DNA from: Aurantiochytrium sp. KH105
Taxonomy: Eukaryota > Sar > Bigyra > Thraustochytrida > Thraustochytriidae
Length of the DNA: 64,000 nt
NCBI GenBank assembly: GCA_003116975.1
Contig: BGKB01000141.1
Span: forward strand, 62,001-126,000
Direction: 5' to 3'
The notes beneath the pieces are model-generated. The model was not told the origin of the DNA, ran no database searches, and saw only the letters and a program-made list of their open reading frames with translations. The position numbers and the translations under genes are program-made. The first letter of the stretch is position 1. Each line of letters begins with the position of its first letter. Below are positions 18,584 to 29,900 of this stretch, piece after piece.

Positions 18584-20086
18584 ATGCCGCTACGTGGAAG
18601 CGCAACAATCGCGCCGCTGCCCAATCCAATCAAAGAAGATGAAGAAATGCAGGGCGGCGGACCCGTGCTCATGGGTTCACGCTTGCCAAGCGCCTCGCGA
18701 CTGTCCTCCAATACCGTGCTGTCTCTGGGCTCGGCCTCAGAACGTGTTAATGGTTGGCGTCGCATGTTGTGTTGCGGCAAACGGCGACGGCGGCGACGGC
18801 GCGAGAACTCAAAGCGACATTGGAGCCCCTTTCGTATCTTTGTACATCGAGTGGTGAAGAGTTCTCGTTTTTCGAACTTTATTCTCGGCGCGATTTTTCT
18901 CAATAGCGTGCTCATCACGCTCCAGAATGTGGAATCGACTATGTTGGCGGCCATGTACTGGTTTGATGTGTTTGACAAGATCTTGATGGGCATTTACATT
19001 TTTGAATTGGCGCTCAAGCTGTATGCGCAGCGAGAGCGATTTCTAGACTCTGGGTGGAACACCTTTGACGCTTTTATTGTCTCGATCAGCGTTGTGGAGA
19101 CGGCCATGTACACTGTGCTGAACGACTCATCGAGTCTCTCGCCGTCGATTTTCCGTCTGTTTCGTGTGTTCAAGGCGCTGCGAGCGATGCGCGCGCTTCG
19201 GGCCATCAGCTTTTTGCAAAATTTGCAGCTCATTATTTCGACGTTGTTTCGCTCGATTCCAGCCATGGGTTCGATTATTCTCTTGCTGATGTTGCTGCTG
19301 TACATTTTCGCCATTATCTTTGTGACGCTATATCAGGATTTGTTTCCGGACCGTTTCGACAATTTGTGGACGGCAATGTTTTCCCTGTTCCAGCTCATTA
19401 CGTTGGACGACTGGTCGTGGTACTATATGACGGTGCTTGAGAAAGATCCGGACGGAGCGCCGCAGCTGATGATTCTCATGTCTCTCTTTATTGTGCTTGA
19501 GACCTTTATTGTGCTCAATTTGATGATTGCAGTGATCGTGAACTCGCTGGAGCGTGCGAACGAGCGGAAGCGGCACCGAAAGTTGCGGCAGCAGGAGCAG
19601 CGCGCCAAGTCGTCGGGGAATGTCGAGGATGTCTCGGACTTGACGAGCCAGGACTCGGGTCGCAAGCGGAAGCGGAAGCGAAAGCGTAAACCGTCCAAGC
19701 GGGACCGGCAGCGTCGGAGAACGAGCGACCCTAAGGGTGCATCATCCTTTAAAGAAGGGACGAGCCCAAGAAATGCTTCGCATCGCGGATCACGGAAATC
19801 ATCGTTGGCCTTTGCGATGGGGGAGAACAAGACTGCCGTGAATGAGGAGGAGTCTCAGGGTAGCGGTTCAGAGGATTCGGGAGACGAGGCGGACATGAAC
19901 CGTCTCAAAACGCCTGCACCAGCTTTTCTTAAGAATGGGGCAATTCCCTATTGGCAGCGTGAACTGCAACCCGAGGTTCTTGCCTTGCTTGCTTCTTTGG
20001 ACCACAACCACCATGTGCTCTTTGAGCAGCAGCGTCTTTTGGACGATTTGGTGGATGTTACTGCACCCAAGCAGGCTACCAACTGA
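18584..20086 (+). CDS. Single-domain voltage-gated cation channel, CatSper-like
   Basis: 500 residues from the first in-frame ATG. One six-helix ion-transport repeat: S1 about 96-114, S2 125-147, S3 158-177, S4 188-208, S5 226-250, pore 258-282, S6 about 292-320. S4 carries charges every third position (R191, R194, K197, R200, R203, R206), so voltage sensing is likely. The pore reads FSLFQLITLDDWSWYY with the filter T273-L-D-D-W277. TxDxW is the CatSper-type filter, and the TLDDWS version recalls CatSper1. A basic/Ser-rich linker (about 330-400) and an acidic stretch precede a C-terminal helix that may be coiled coil. Four subunits would be needed for a pore. Prokaryotic NaChBac-like or EukCat-type channels are the alternatives. 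If CatSper, a flagellar role in zoospores is plausible (inference). Confidence 0.82.
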   Translation: MPLRGSATIAPLPNPIKEDEEMQGGGPVLMGSRLPSASRLSSNTVLSLGSASERVNGWRRMLCCGKRRRRRRRENSKRHWSPFRIFVHRVVKSSRFSNFILGAIFLNSVLITLQNVESTMLAAMYWFDVFDKILMGIYIFELALKLYAQRERFLDSGWNTFDAFIVSISVVETAMYTVLNDSSSLSPSIFRLFRVFKALRAMRALRAISFLQNLQLIISTLFRSIPAMGSIILLLMLLLYIFAIIFVTLYQDLFPDRFDNLWTAMFSLFQLITLDDWSWYYMTVLEKDPDGAPQLMILMSLFIVLETFIVLNLMIAVIVNSLERANERKRHRKLRQQEQRAKSSGNVEDVSDLTSQDSGRKRKRKRKRKPSKRDRQRRRTSDPKGASSFKEGTSPRNASHRGSRKSSLAFAMGENKTAVNEEESQGSGSEDSGDEADMNRLKTPAPAFLKNGAIPYWQRELQPEVLALLASLDHNHHVLFEQQRLLDDLVDVTAPKQATN

Positions 20087-20700
20087 TTGATTGATTGATT
20101 TTAAAATTAACTGACTGATGCTCGGGCTGCTTTTAAGTCTGAAAATGGAAGCGGCTTTAGGCGCGTGTACTTTGGGTCCTTTATCTGGATCAGATCCTAG
20201 GTCAGTTCTCTTTCCTTCTAGCGCGGTAATACGAGTCTGGAAGCAGGCGAAAACGCGAGCAAAGATGTAGCAGCCGTTGTGGAGAATCTATCTTCAGCAG
20301 GTCGCGATGTCCTTTTTTCTTATTTGAAGAATGCACTTTTTTTGGACGAGCATATCAGATTCGCTGGCCTTGCGTTTGCTTCAAGTTGGCACTTATCAAC
20401 AAAAAAAAGTCCTTGAATAAACAAGCTGTGTTCCATTTGTGTTTAATTTTGCAGCTACGAATGACTTTGGCAATGCCAGTTCAAGCTTGCATACGAATCA
20501 ATGGTCAACGTGAGAGTGCTACAGGGAATAGGAAAACGGTTGCAAGTGTTTTACGTGAACCTGTTTGCTCAAGTATACAACAAAATGGGCTGCATAGGCC
20601 TTCATTCTCCCCTGATGGACGATTCAAACCCAGTCATCTACTTAACGCAGCTGCGTCAAAAGGAAGCACGCCACTTGCAACGTGGAACTCTTTGCACAAG
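20087..20700. other. 3' intergenic region after the cation channel gene
   Basis: AT-richer than its surroundings, starting with a GATT repeat after the stop. Short open frames here have no recognisable content, and I see no gene. Confidence 0.5.
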
Positions 20701-20919
20701 TAGCCGGTAGGTGTCCACAAGACACACACACCATGGCGTTCCGCAATGCACACATCAGGGCACATGGACGCATGTTCTTTGTCCTGTTGCGCCGAACGAT
20801 CAAGCGCGAGGAGCCTCGACGCACGAAACGATTTCCATCACAGACACGACGGACACGGGACGCCCACCCAGGCTCACAGCTCACAAGTTTTCGTTTTCCC
20901 TTCAGACCAATCTTCAAGA

Positions 20920-20920
<1 letters not shown>

Positions 20921-20956
<36 letters not shown>
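20921..20956. repeat. (CTG)12 trinucleotide repeat
   Basis: Twelve perfect CTG units; no supportable reading frame covers it. Confidence 0.95.
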
Positions 20957-20959
<3 letters not shown>

Positions 20960-22876
20960 GCGGTGGCCGATCCGCCAGCTGCAAATCGCTTCTGCTTCAG
21001 CCAGCAGCATCTGCAGCGCGCGCGTCCGGCCCGCTCGCTTTCGCCCAGTTCTGCGTGTGCATATGGTGTGCAACTCCTTTTCTCGCGCAAGGACGCCAAG
21101 AGACTTCACCATGCACGCGTCCGGGAGGCGGTCGCACGGCCACCCTACGCACGCGGCGCTGCGCCGCGATTTCCGGCCCCCGCGGAGCGTCGGTCCTGGT
21201 CCATTCCACCGCCGAGGTGGTCCCCTGGAGCCCGCACCTGCAGCCGCGATCGACCTCCATTGGCCGCGGTTCGCGGCCGGCCTTGGATTCCGCCGCGCCG
21301 CGCCGCGCCGAGCCGTCCGTGTCCGCGCGCCCGCGCTCGATTCGCGGGCTGCGCCTGCGGCGGCCGATCTCAGGGATGGAGGCGGAGAAGATGAAGACCG
21401 GCTGCGAGAGCTTGTTCTCGGAGAGCGAGCGGAGCTCATGCCGTCATCTCTCCGCCCGTGGGAGGGACCCAGCTATGGCTGCCACATACGGCGAGCGAGT
21501 GAGCCTGCGAGAGCGCGACCGTGAGCCGTGGAGACCCGGAGGCTCGCTCTGGGTCGGCCTGCAGCAGCCAGCAGCGGCAGCTGCCGGCCGCTGCCGCGAC
21601 CTCCGACACTCGCGAGTCCGGGACGATGACGCCGCTGCCGCCGCCGCGTTCATCCATTCCATTCCATCCCTTTCCATTCCTTTCCTTTCCTGCGACCCGC
21701 GCCCGCTGTCGCCTCTGCGCCCGCGCTCGCGGACGGGCCAGCGCCGCGTCCGCCGCGGAGAGGAGGTGAGAGCGCGGCGCAGAGAGGGCTCTGCCGACGC
21801 GCGGGCGGTCGCCGCGGCAGGCATCTTCGTTCTTGGCCTGGGCCATCCTTTGCAAAACGTCGCTCCATGGGCGGCGGCCTCGAGCCCGTCCCTCCGCGCG
21901 CCGCAGCTGCCGCGGGACGCACGCGACGGCGAGCGAGGGCCGAACGCGCGGCGAGGCGCCGCAGCGCGATCTTGGGAGCTCGCGTTCAGCCCTCCGAGCG
22001 AGGGCAAGAAGACCGCGACGGCACGAAGACCGCGACGGCGAGACCTCTCTGCAGCTCCAGCAGCTGCTCTATAGCATCCAAGGCTCGCTCGATCTGTCGT
22101 TCTCCTGCTGCTGCACGCCGCGCCGCCGCGTGCATGATCGGTCACGGAGCGAGGGCCGCGGCGTGCGACGGGCCTCGAAGCGCGTATCCCGCACCAAGAT
22201 CATGATTTTGCAGGCTCGACCTTCGACATCGAAATCCATTACAGGCAGGCCTGGCCTGGGCTTCCTCCCGCATCCGTGCGACCCGCGGGCTCCCAGTGTC
22301 CGTGCCAGCCAGCAGCAGCCACGCACCGCTGCAGCGGCGTGTGCTCCTGCCGCAGTTCGGCCAGCCAGGCAGCTGCAGGCATTCGCATTCGCGCGTTGGT
22401 TGCAGCTGGCAGTAGCTGCGGCCACTTGCTTGGCGTTGCCACGAAAGTTGGCGACGGGCCGTGTCTGTTTGGGCACGCCGGAGGCGAGGAGCAGCAGCTC
22501 AAGATTCGGCAAAAGCCAAGGCGGCCCGCCCCCGCGCCGCCCACACACAGAGGGTCGCGTGGGGGCCGTGTGGGCAGTCGCGCGCCCCACCGCCCCCCTC
22601 TCGCGGTGGGTTTCCGAGTCGGGTGGCGGGCGGCTTTCTTGCTTGTTTGCCTGGGTTAGTTCCACCCGCGATGCGACGACGGACGTCTCGCCTCCGCCTG
22701 AACTTTCTCTCTCTCTCTCTCTCCCCCTCCCTCCCTCCGTCCCAGCCACTCAAAAACTTTCCCCCTCTTCCCCTCTTCCTCGGCGCGGAACGCGAGTGGC
22801 GCGGAGCGGGCGTGACACGCACTCGCCGCGCGGTGCAGCGGAGACGCCCGCTGCCCGTCTTGCGGCGGCCTTGCGG

Positions 22877-23010
22877 TCGCTTGCGATTTTGATTTCTTTT
22901 TCAGGCATGCTCTTTGCATTGGACTTTTACATTAACAAAAAATGGCTATGGCTGAACACGGACGGCCCGCATCGCGCCGACTACAATTTGATCAATAAAC
23001 ATTTTGCAGC
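22877..23010 (+). other. AT-rich island with acceptor-like splice site and AATAAA word
   Basis: A pyrimidine tract ending TTTCTTTTTCAG at 22904 is a good 3' splice-site match. About 85 nt later is ATCAATAAACATT, a possible polyadenylation signal. Together they could mark the last exon of an unannotated + strand transcript. No convincing protein is encoded. Confidence 0.25.
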
Positions 23011-23358
23011 TGCAGCTGCAGGCAGCTGCAGCCGCAGCAATTGCTTTGCGGAGTTCTTCTGTGTGGTGGAAGATGAAGAAAGATTCTGCTCTTCGTTTCG
23101 TTTCGTTTCGTTTCGGCGCGGCTGCGGCGGCTGCGGCTGCGGCTACAGTCTCCACGGCTCGCCACTGGCACGCCTGGCCGGTCGCGTCGCTGGTCTGCTC
23201 CGCGGCATCGACTTCGAGATTCGATGCGTTGAGTCCATCGATCCACCCATCGATCAATCATCCACTGGCCACGCTCGGTCAGTCGGTCGGCCGGTCGGTC
23301 GCCCTGGTTTGCTTGTTTTCTCATGACGCGCCAAAGAGCTTGATCGGCGTTGGCCCTC

Positions 23359-23401
23359 TCGCTCGCTCGCTCGCTCGATCGATCGCTCGCTCGCTCGCTC
23401 G
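23359..23401. repeat. (CGCT)n/(CGAT)n tetranucleotide repeat
   Basis: CTCG units are interrupted by a short ATCG block; the tract is within the gene-poor region. Confidence 0.85.
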
Positions 23402-24691
23402 GCCGCGCACTTCTACGAGCCTCTCTGGGAGTGATGCGGTCGTCGCAAGTACGAAACGGATTGAAACGCCGCGTCGCTCTGGCAACCGCCGAGCTGAGTG
23501 GCGGCCACGGCCAGCCTGCTGCTAGCTACTGCTGGCTGCTGCAGCTGCTGCTGCTGCTGCTGCAGCGTGACGGAGGCCGACGCACCGCGGCCGCCTGCAC
23601 GCCGCCGGTCTAAAGGTCACTCGGCTCTCTGCGAAGAAGGGAGGAAGAAGGAAGGGACGCGCCACTCATGACTCATTTACTACCTAGCCTCCCGTGCCGC
23701 CGAAGCGAGGCCCTCCCTGCTTTTCTCGCTTCTGCCCTTCCGCCACCTGGCGGTCGGCCTGTGCGCCTCTTCGCGGCTCCGTCCGGCTGCTGGATGGCTG
23801 GAGTGGGGTCGGGGGCGGAGGCAAGGAGGGCACCAGAGGGGCGAGCGGCGACAGCGCGAGGCACAATGCAGCCGCAGCCGCGCTTGTCTTGTGTGTCGGT
23901 CGCCTCGCGTCGCCCTCGCCTAGCTAGCTCGAGGCCATTCTCCACTGCAGGGGAACCTGACCCCCTCCCTCCTTTACACTGCGGGGTCACTTCTCCGGTC
24001 ATTGGTGGAGATAAAACAAACCTCCCACACATTTTTACGCGACGCGATGCGATGCGACGTGAAGCCTCCCTCCCTCCATTCCTCTCCCCCCTGGGTGGCT
24101 GGCCACTCCCATCGGCCGCGGCTTCTCGCGATCACCGCGGCAGGAAGCCGATCGGGCCCCGGCCGGCGGCCGACAGCGGCAGCGGCCTGCGACAGATTCT
24201 CTCCGGCCCGATTCCTCAATCAAGCGATCACTGGCGGCCACCGAGCCATCGACTAGCAGCTGCTGCTGCGGGTCGCCATCGCGCCTTGGCATGGTAAGTG
24301 CTGCGAAACAAAACGGAACGTAGCCTGCGGCCACTGCGCTCCGTGTGTGTGCTGCGGCGATTACTGTGGGTCGGGTTCAATTCTGGGCGCGATCAGGAAG
24401 AAGTGACGCAGCACTTTCGGCTAGCGCGTTCACAACCTGACGTTCCTGTCAGTCCTTGCGCCCTTCCGCGCGTACCGCCGCCGCCGTTGCTGCGCGTTCC
24501 GCAGCCGTCCTCCTTTCGTCCCTTCCTCATTTCATCGCTCGAGCCGACCCTTGCTTGCCTCCGTCCCCGCGCGTGCGTCCTGGCGCGTGATTCCAATCCC
24601 CCTCTCCTGGCAGACAACCACGTGGCCCGGCTGCCCGCGCTCCGTCTCGCTCCGTACCGCTGGATCTCGTGCAGCAAGGCAAGTGAAGCTT

Positions 24692-24710
24692 GCTAGCTAG
24701 CTAGCTAGCT
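24692..24710. repeat. (GCTA)n tetranucleotide repeat
   Basis: Near-perfect GCTA units; a longer tract of the same unit is at 31477-31502. Confidence 0.85.
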
Positions 24711-27607
24711 ACGTACCTAGCCGTAGCGACCACCCAGAGGCGACTTGCGACCACAAGCGTGCGTGCGGACCAAAGAGGGGTTGAACGCGGCCTTTTTTTT
24801 ATTATCACCAATGTAAAGCGAGCCAAGCTGCCGTGCTGGTCTCCGTTGCGCTGCCGTCACGCCCTGGCTGGCTGGCAGAGCCTGGCCGACCGACCGACCG
24901 GCCGACCTACTCCCCACGGGACGATCTCCTCTCCTCTCCGCGTCGCTTTCTGCGGTGCGCTGCTCGTTGCGCCTCGCCCCGTTTCAATTCCCTGCCTCTT
25001 CTCCTCCCCCGTCCAAGCACGCCACGGCCTCCGCTCTGCAGGCAGCTGCAGCTGCACCGTGCGCGATCGGTCCTCCCGCCTCGCCTCACCTCGCCTCGCC
25101 TCGCCTCGCCGCCTCCTCGCCGTCGCGCCATACCGCCGCTCCCTGGCCGCCAGGATCGCGACCGTCTCCAGCCTCTCGCTTCGTTTCTTCCCTTCGCCGC
25201 CTCCTTTCTCCTCGCGCGCCTGGACCGGCTCGACCCGCCCCGGTCGATCCACCGCCGGTCGATCCACCGCCATCGCCGGTCGGCCAGCCAGTCCCCGCAA
25301 GGCGAGGCCGCTTTCGCGTCGCTTCCCGCGCACCTCCTGCGCGGCCGCGTCCTCGCTCTCGCGGGCGGCGCGGCGGTACGGGAAGCGCGGAGAGGAGAGG
25401 CGAGCAGAGGCGAGGAGCCGGGCGAGTGCTCAGCGAAGGCCGCGCCGTAGCAGCCCCGCGGGAGCGCGCGTGCCCGGGCGGGGGGGAGAAAGAAGGACGT
25501 CGGGCGGATCGACGCGGCTGCTTCTATTCGCGTCGCTCCCTCCCTCCCTCCTTTCTTCCCGCCGCCTCCGCACCGCTGCGCTTACGGTGGCGGCTCGCTA
25601 GCGCCGGCGGGAGGAGAGGACAGGGATCAAAGGAGCTCGCGCCACCTCAGCCACCTCAGGCCGGCGTGGGAGAGTTGGCTGCTGGCTGCTGCTGGCGGCA
25701 GCGGCGCGTGCGGGACGCTGACGCCTGCGGTACGCGACGCGATCCCCTGCTTCCCTGCTTCCTTCCATGCTTCGTCTTGGTAGCCGAGCGACGCCGCGCG
25801 GGTTGTTGACTCGGAAGCGGCCGCGCCATCCCTCCCTCCTTCCCTCCTTCCCCTCCCTCCCCGGATCGGCGCTGCTCAAGGATACGGAGTGCGCCATGCT
25901 TTCATGCTTTCATCCTTCCTTGCTCGTTTCGCTCCCCTCCCTCCCTAGCTTCCTTGGGCCGCGGCGTTCCTGATCGAAGGGACGAGGGATGAGGCAAAGA
26001 AAGGAGCAGCCATGGCAGCAGGATTCCAGCGATGGCGGCCATCCAGCGATCGACGCGGGTCGATGCGGGCGACAAAGTGATCGCCGTCCATCCACGTGGC
26101 CAATGAACGAACGACCGACCGACCAGCGAGGCGACCGACAGCGGCAGCGGCCGTGTCTTTCGCCACGGAGAGGGATGGAGGGAGGATACCGCCTGCTCTC
26201 CCGCGCCTTCCTTGCTTCCTTCCTTGCTTCCTTCCTTGCTTGCTTCCTCTTTTCCGCGTCATTCCTGCCTTCCTGTCCCTTTCGAGTTGCAGTTGCTCCT
26301 TCCTACTCTTTCCTTCCTTCCCCACGCGCGTGCCCTCGAGAGCACCGGCGACAGCGACCTGCTGGCCGGCGACTGCGACAGGCAGCTAGTTAGTTGCCAG
26401 GCTGCTACTTGCGATACTACCTGCTGCTGCTGCATGGGCTGCCCAGGCTGCCCAGGCGCGGCGCGCGCGACGCGGAGGCAGCTCCAGAAAGAACCTGCCT
26501 GCCAGCGCTGCGTGGAAAGGCGCGGACGGTACCAAGACGGTGGCAGCAAGCGCTGCAGTCACTGTCTGCCCCGCCAGCGAGCGGCCGCACCGGCGCAGGG
26601 CGCGGGCTTCTCTTCAGCGTCGCGCGAGGGACTGGCGGCAACTCCCGGCCGCTGAGGAGAATGGAAAGGAAAGGCCGCAGAGGCCTTTCGCCTCGCCTCG
26701 CCTCGCCTCGCCTCGCCTCGCCTCGCCGCGCCGGGAGAAAGAAAGAAAGAAAGAAAGAAAGGCGTTGGCAGGGTGTCGTTGCGCTGGCCGCACCGCGCCG
26801 CGTCCCCCCTGGACGGAGATAGGGGGGCTCTTGGCTGCGGGCAGAGAGGCCGCAAAATCAGTGGCCGTGTCGGCGGCGGGGAGGGACGGAGGGGACGCGT
26901 GTGGGGCGCGCGTGAGGGGAAGTGGGGGAAAAGGGAGAGAGGCGCCCGGCGGATTGACCGAGGCGCGGAACGTCGACACTCTGACCCGAGTCGGCGGACG
27001 CGGTTTGCGCCTGCCTGGCCTGCAGCTGCAGAGCTTACTTGGCGCCAGCGCGTCATCGGTTCGTTTCTTTGCTGGCGTCTCCCAGGCCCCGCAGCTCGAG
27101 GCCTCGGACGCGTCGATGGTAGCGCGAACGGCCCACACCACCGTACTGTGGGCAGGCACCGGAGGCCTTGTCCCCGACACACGTCTCGGCGCCGCGCTCT
27201 TTCTTCGGCCCTCCTCCCCGCGGCCGTCCGCAAGGCCTCGCGGTGCCTGCTACGACTTCTCGCGCCGTGCGTTGCTCGTCCTCCTCCTCGCGGCCACAAA
27301 ACTCAATTATACAGCCAGGTTGGCTGCTGCTGCAGGCAACCGCGGCCTTTGTTTTCCAGACAGCAAGAGCACTGTCGCGAAGCTGCGCAGCTGCAGAAGC
27401 TGCGGTAGAAGATGCTGCGTCTTGCTTCTTCTCGCGTCCCGCCCTCGCCCGTCGGCTCGAGTGCGGCTGCTGTCCGTGGCGGCCGTCTTCCGCGCGGAGA
27501 GCTCGACGTGCGGCCGCCGTCGCGACGGACGAAGCGAGGGAGAGCTGTCTGGCTGGGCCGGTGGCGGCGACCTGACGAGAAAGCCGGGCGGCTGGCGGGT
27601 GGTCGGG

Positions 27608-27777
27608 TGAGTGGCTGGGCGGCTGCCTGCCCCTGTTTCCTGCTTTCTTGCTTGCCTTATTATATTTATTTTTTTTCTCTCTTGCGTTCTTTGTTGCTTC
27701 TTGTTTCCTTTCTTGTTTCCTTCCTTTCTCTGCTTGCTGGCCGGTGTGGCGCTGGTCACTTAATCACTCGTTCACAG
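27608..27777 (+). other. Intron-like segment in the gene-poor block
   Basis: A GGGTGAGT donor-like site near 27608 and a TTCACAG acceptor-like site ending about 27777 bracket a T-rich, pyrimidine-rich 170-nt stretch with a CTTAATC-type branch candidate. Flanking sequence has no recognisable protein, so any transcript may be non-coding. Confidence 0.25.
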
Positions 27778-28037
27778 GCGGACGCATTGCCAACTTGACC
27801 GTTGCGGATCCCGATCCCACACTGCACCCGCAGCGCTTGGCTCGACGGTGCAGACTGGGAACGATCGTTTGATGCATTGGCTGGTTGGATTGTTGATTGC
27901 CTGACTGGTGTTTTGATCGATTCAAGTATGGAAGTTTGAGTGATCGATCGATTGGACGGCTAGTAAAGGATAGAACCGGCAGGCTGGCTTGCAGGCGGGC
28001 GGGTGGAGCGAGCACCCGCGCAGCTCGTCCGTTCGCT

Positions 28038-28079
28038 CCTTCCTTCCTTCCTTCCTTCCTTCCTTCCTTCCTTCCTTCT
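28038..28079. repeat. (CCTT)n tetranucleotide repeat
   Basis: About ten CCTT units in the gene-poor block. Confidence 0.9.
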
Positions 28080-28460
28080 TTCGGGGTGCGACCTGCCTAG
28101 CCAGTTGGCCGGAGCCGCGTGGAGCCTCCAGAGCGTGTATCGCGGATCATGTGCAAGCGTCGCTGTCGGTCGCTGTCGGTCGGTCGGCCGGGCAGGCGGG
28201 CGGGCAAGAATGCAGGCAAGCAGCTGCAGGCAAGCAGGCACAGGAAATCAATATGCCTAGTGAGCTCGGTTGGCTGCGGCCACGGCTGGGGGGACGCTCC
28301 GTTGCTTTGGTCTTTCGCTCCCCGCAGCGCCCAGCACGGCACTGTGGCCCTGCCGCGCAGCTGCTGCAGACACGCTCTCCCCACAGCGGCGCAGCGCCCA
28401 TCTCGGTCAGGCACTCAGGCTGCCTGCTCAGACGGCCAGCATGGTGTCGTTCGCGCCTTC

Positions 28461-28634
28461 TTTGTTTGTTTGTTTGTTTGTTTGTTTGTTTGTTTGTTTG
28501 TTTGTTTGTTTGTTTGTTTGTTTGTTTGTTTGTTTGTTTGTTTGTTTGTTTGTTTGTTTGTTTGTTTGTTTGTTTGTTTGTTTGTTTGTTTGTTTGTTTG
28601 TTTGTTTGTTTGTTTGTTTGTTTGTTTGTTTGTT
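28461..28634. repeat. Perfect (TTTG)43 microsatellite
   Basis: 43 uninterrupted TTTG units (172 bp) plus a partial one, the longest simple repeat in the window. It is open in all frames, but the encoded peptides are repeat artefacts. Lack of any interruption suggests recent expansion or an assembly-collapsed length. Confidence 0.98.
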
Positions 28635-28819
28635 CGTCTGTCGCCCGCCAGCCGCCCGCTACCGCTTTCTCGGCCCCGGTTCGGCGGCCGCGCGGCCTCG
28701 GAGCGGCGCCGTGAAATGGCCTGGCCGGGCGCGCCCTCGCGTTCCCTGCCTCGCGCTGCGCGAGACTGGCGCCGCGAAACCGTTCCAAATGCGTGCTTGC
28801 CTGCCCGCTTACCGCCACT

Positions 28820-28848
28820 CTTTCTTTCTTTCTTTCTTTCTTTCTTTC
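28820..28848. repeat. (TTTC)n tetranucleotide repeat
   Basis: Seven TTTC units, part of a T/C-rich stretch up to about 28950. Confidence 0.9.
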
Positions 28849-29097
28849 AAATTCTTCTCTTGTTTTTTATTATAATTTCTTTCATCTTTCTTTCTTTCTT
28901 TGCTTTCCTTTCCTTTCCTTTCTTTCCTCGCGTTTCTCTCTTTCACTTCGGTCTCGCGTCCACTCGTCTCGCGTGGTCGTCCCGAGTCCGCGCGCCGGGC
29001 TTCCTCCTCTCTCCGCCGCCGGCCTGCTCCCGCCGCCGCCGCGCGGACTCCACGGCGCGCGCCCTTTTGCCGCCGATGGCGCACGCCAGATCTGGCA

Positions 29098-29127
29098 GTG
29101 GCTGGCTGGCTGGCTGGCTGGCTGGCT
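29098..29127. repeat. (GGCT)n tetranucleotide repeat
   Basis: About seven GGCT units. Confidence 0.9.
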
Positions 29128-29208
29128 AGGAGGGAGCAGAACGGAGAAAGGAGGCACTCGTGCACGCTCTGATCACTCGCGACAAGGCGCTGCGTTTCAA
29201 GTGGTGCT

Positions 29209-29243
29209 GATCGATCGATCGATCGATCGATCGATCGATCGAT
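29209..29243. repeat. (GATC)n tetranucleotide repeat
   Basis: About nine self-complementary GATC units, able to form a hairpin on either strand. Confidence 0.92.
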
Positions 29244-29409
29244 TGAGAGGTCCGAGCAGAGGCGGGAAAAGAAAGGCTTGCATCAGCATCCTCACTAGCC
29301 AGAGGAATCTGGCGCGCTCGCTCACGGCTCGGCCGGCTGGCTGCCTGGCTGCCTGGCCAAAATCAAGCAAGCGAGGACCGAGGAAGAGGAGAGCCTCGCC
29401 GCGGGTGGA

Positions 29410-29690
29410 ATTTGAGGCCTTTCTTTTTTGTTTCGTTTTCCCTTTTGGCTTTTCGTTTGTTATTTTTTTAGTTGGTTGGTTGCAAGTTTTGCTTTCGAGT
29501 TCAGGCGAGGTTGGCGATTTCTTTTTCTGGCTGAGCATTCTTTGTTTTACTTTACTTTACTTTACATTCTTTTCTTTTCTTTTCTTTTTTCTTTTGTTGC
29601 TTCGCATGCGTGGCGTTTCCTTGTCCTTGCTCCACAGCGCACTCTTTCCTTGCATTTTATAAGCCTACTTGCATTTTTTTTTGTTGCTGC
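29410..29690. other. T-rich asymmetric tract
   Basis: A markedly T-rich stretch on the + strand with TTTTAC and TTTTC short repeats (29547-29600), flanked by GC-rich DNA. No gene is seen. Confidence 0.4.
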
Positions 29691-29900
29691 TGCTCTGCAC
29701 TGCACTGCGCTTGTCGATTTACATTTGCCATGGTTGATCGGCTGGCGCGGCTGCGGTTCGGATTCCCATGGATCAAGTAACCAGCCAGCCAGCCAGCCAG
29801 CAAGTCAGCAAGCCAACCAAACAATCGAATCGGATCGATCGATGGATTGAGTGATCGTCGCCAAGCCCTCGTCTCATCTCCTTTCGTCGCCTTTCGTTTT

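Larger units (their letters stand above)
20701..29900. other. Gene-poor GC-rich low-complexity block (part 1)
   Basis: About 9 kb with long open frames on all six readings caused by high GC; their translations are R/A/S/P-rich and carry no domain. It is dense in tetranucleotide repeats and C/T- or G/A-rich tracts. AT-richer islands with splice-like signals lie at 22877-23010, 24770-24830 and 27600-27930. I support no protein-coding gene here; long non-coding RNA, long leaders or intron sequence are possible. Confidence 0.5.

Noticed and set aside
20746-23326. Long open frames of 280-500 codons on the + strand in the gene-free block
   Set aside because: They overlap in several frames, are R/A/S/P-rich, run through simple repeats and carry no domain; high GC makes stop codons scarce.
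24365-24385. tRNA B-box-like GGGTTCAATTC
   Set aside because: No A box or acceptor-stem pairing at proper distance; no tRNA found anywhere in the window.
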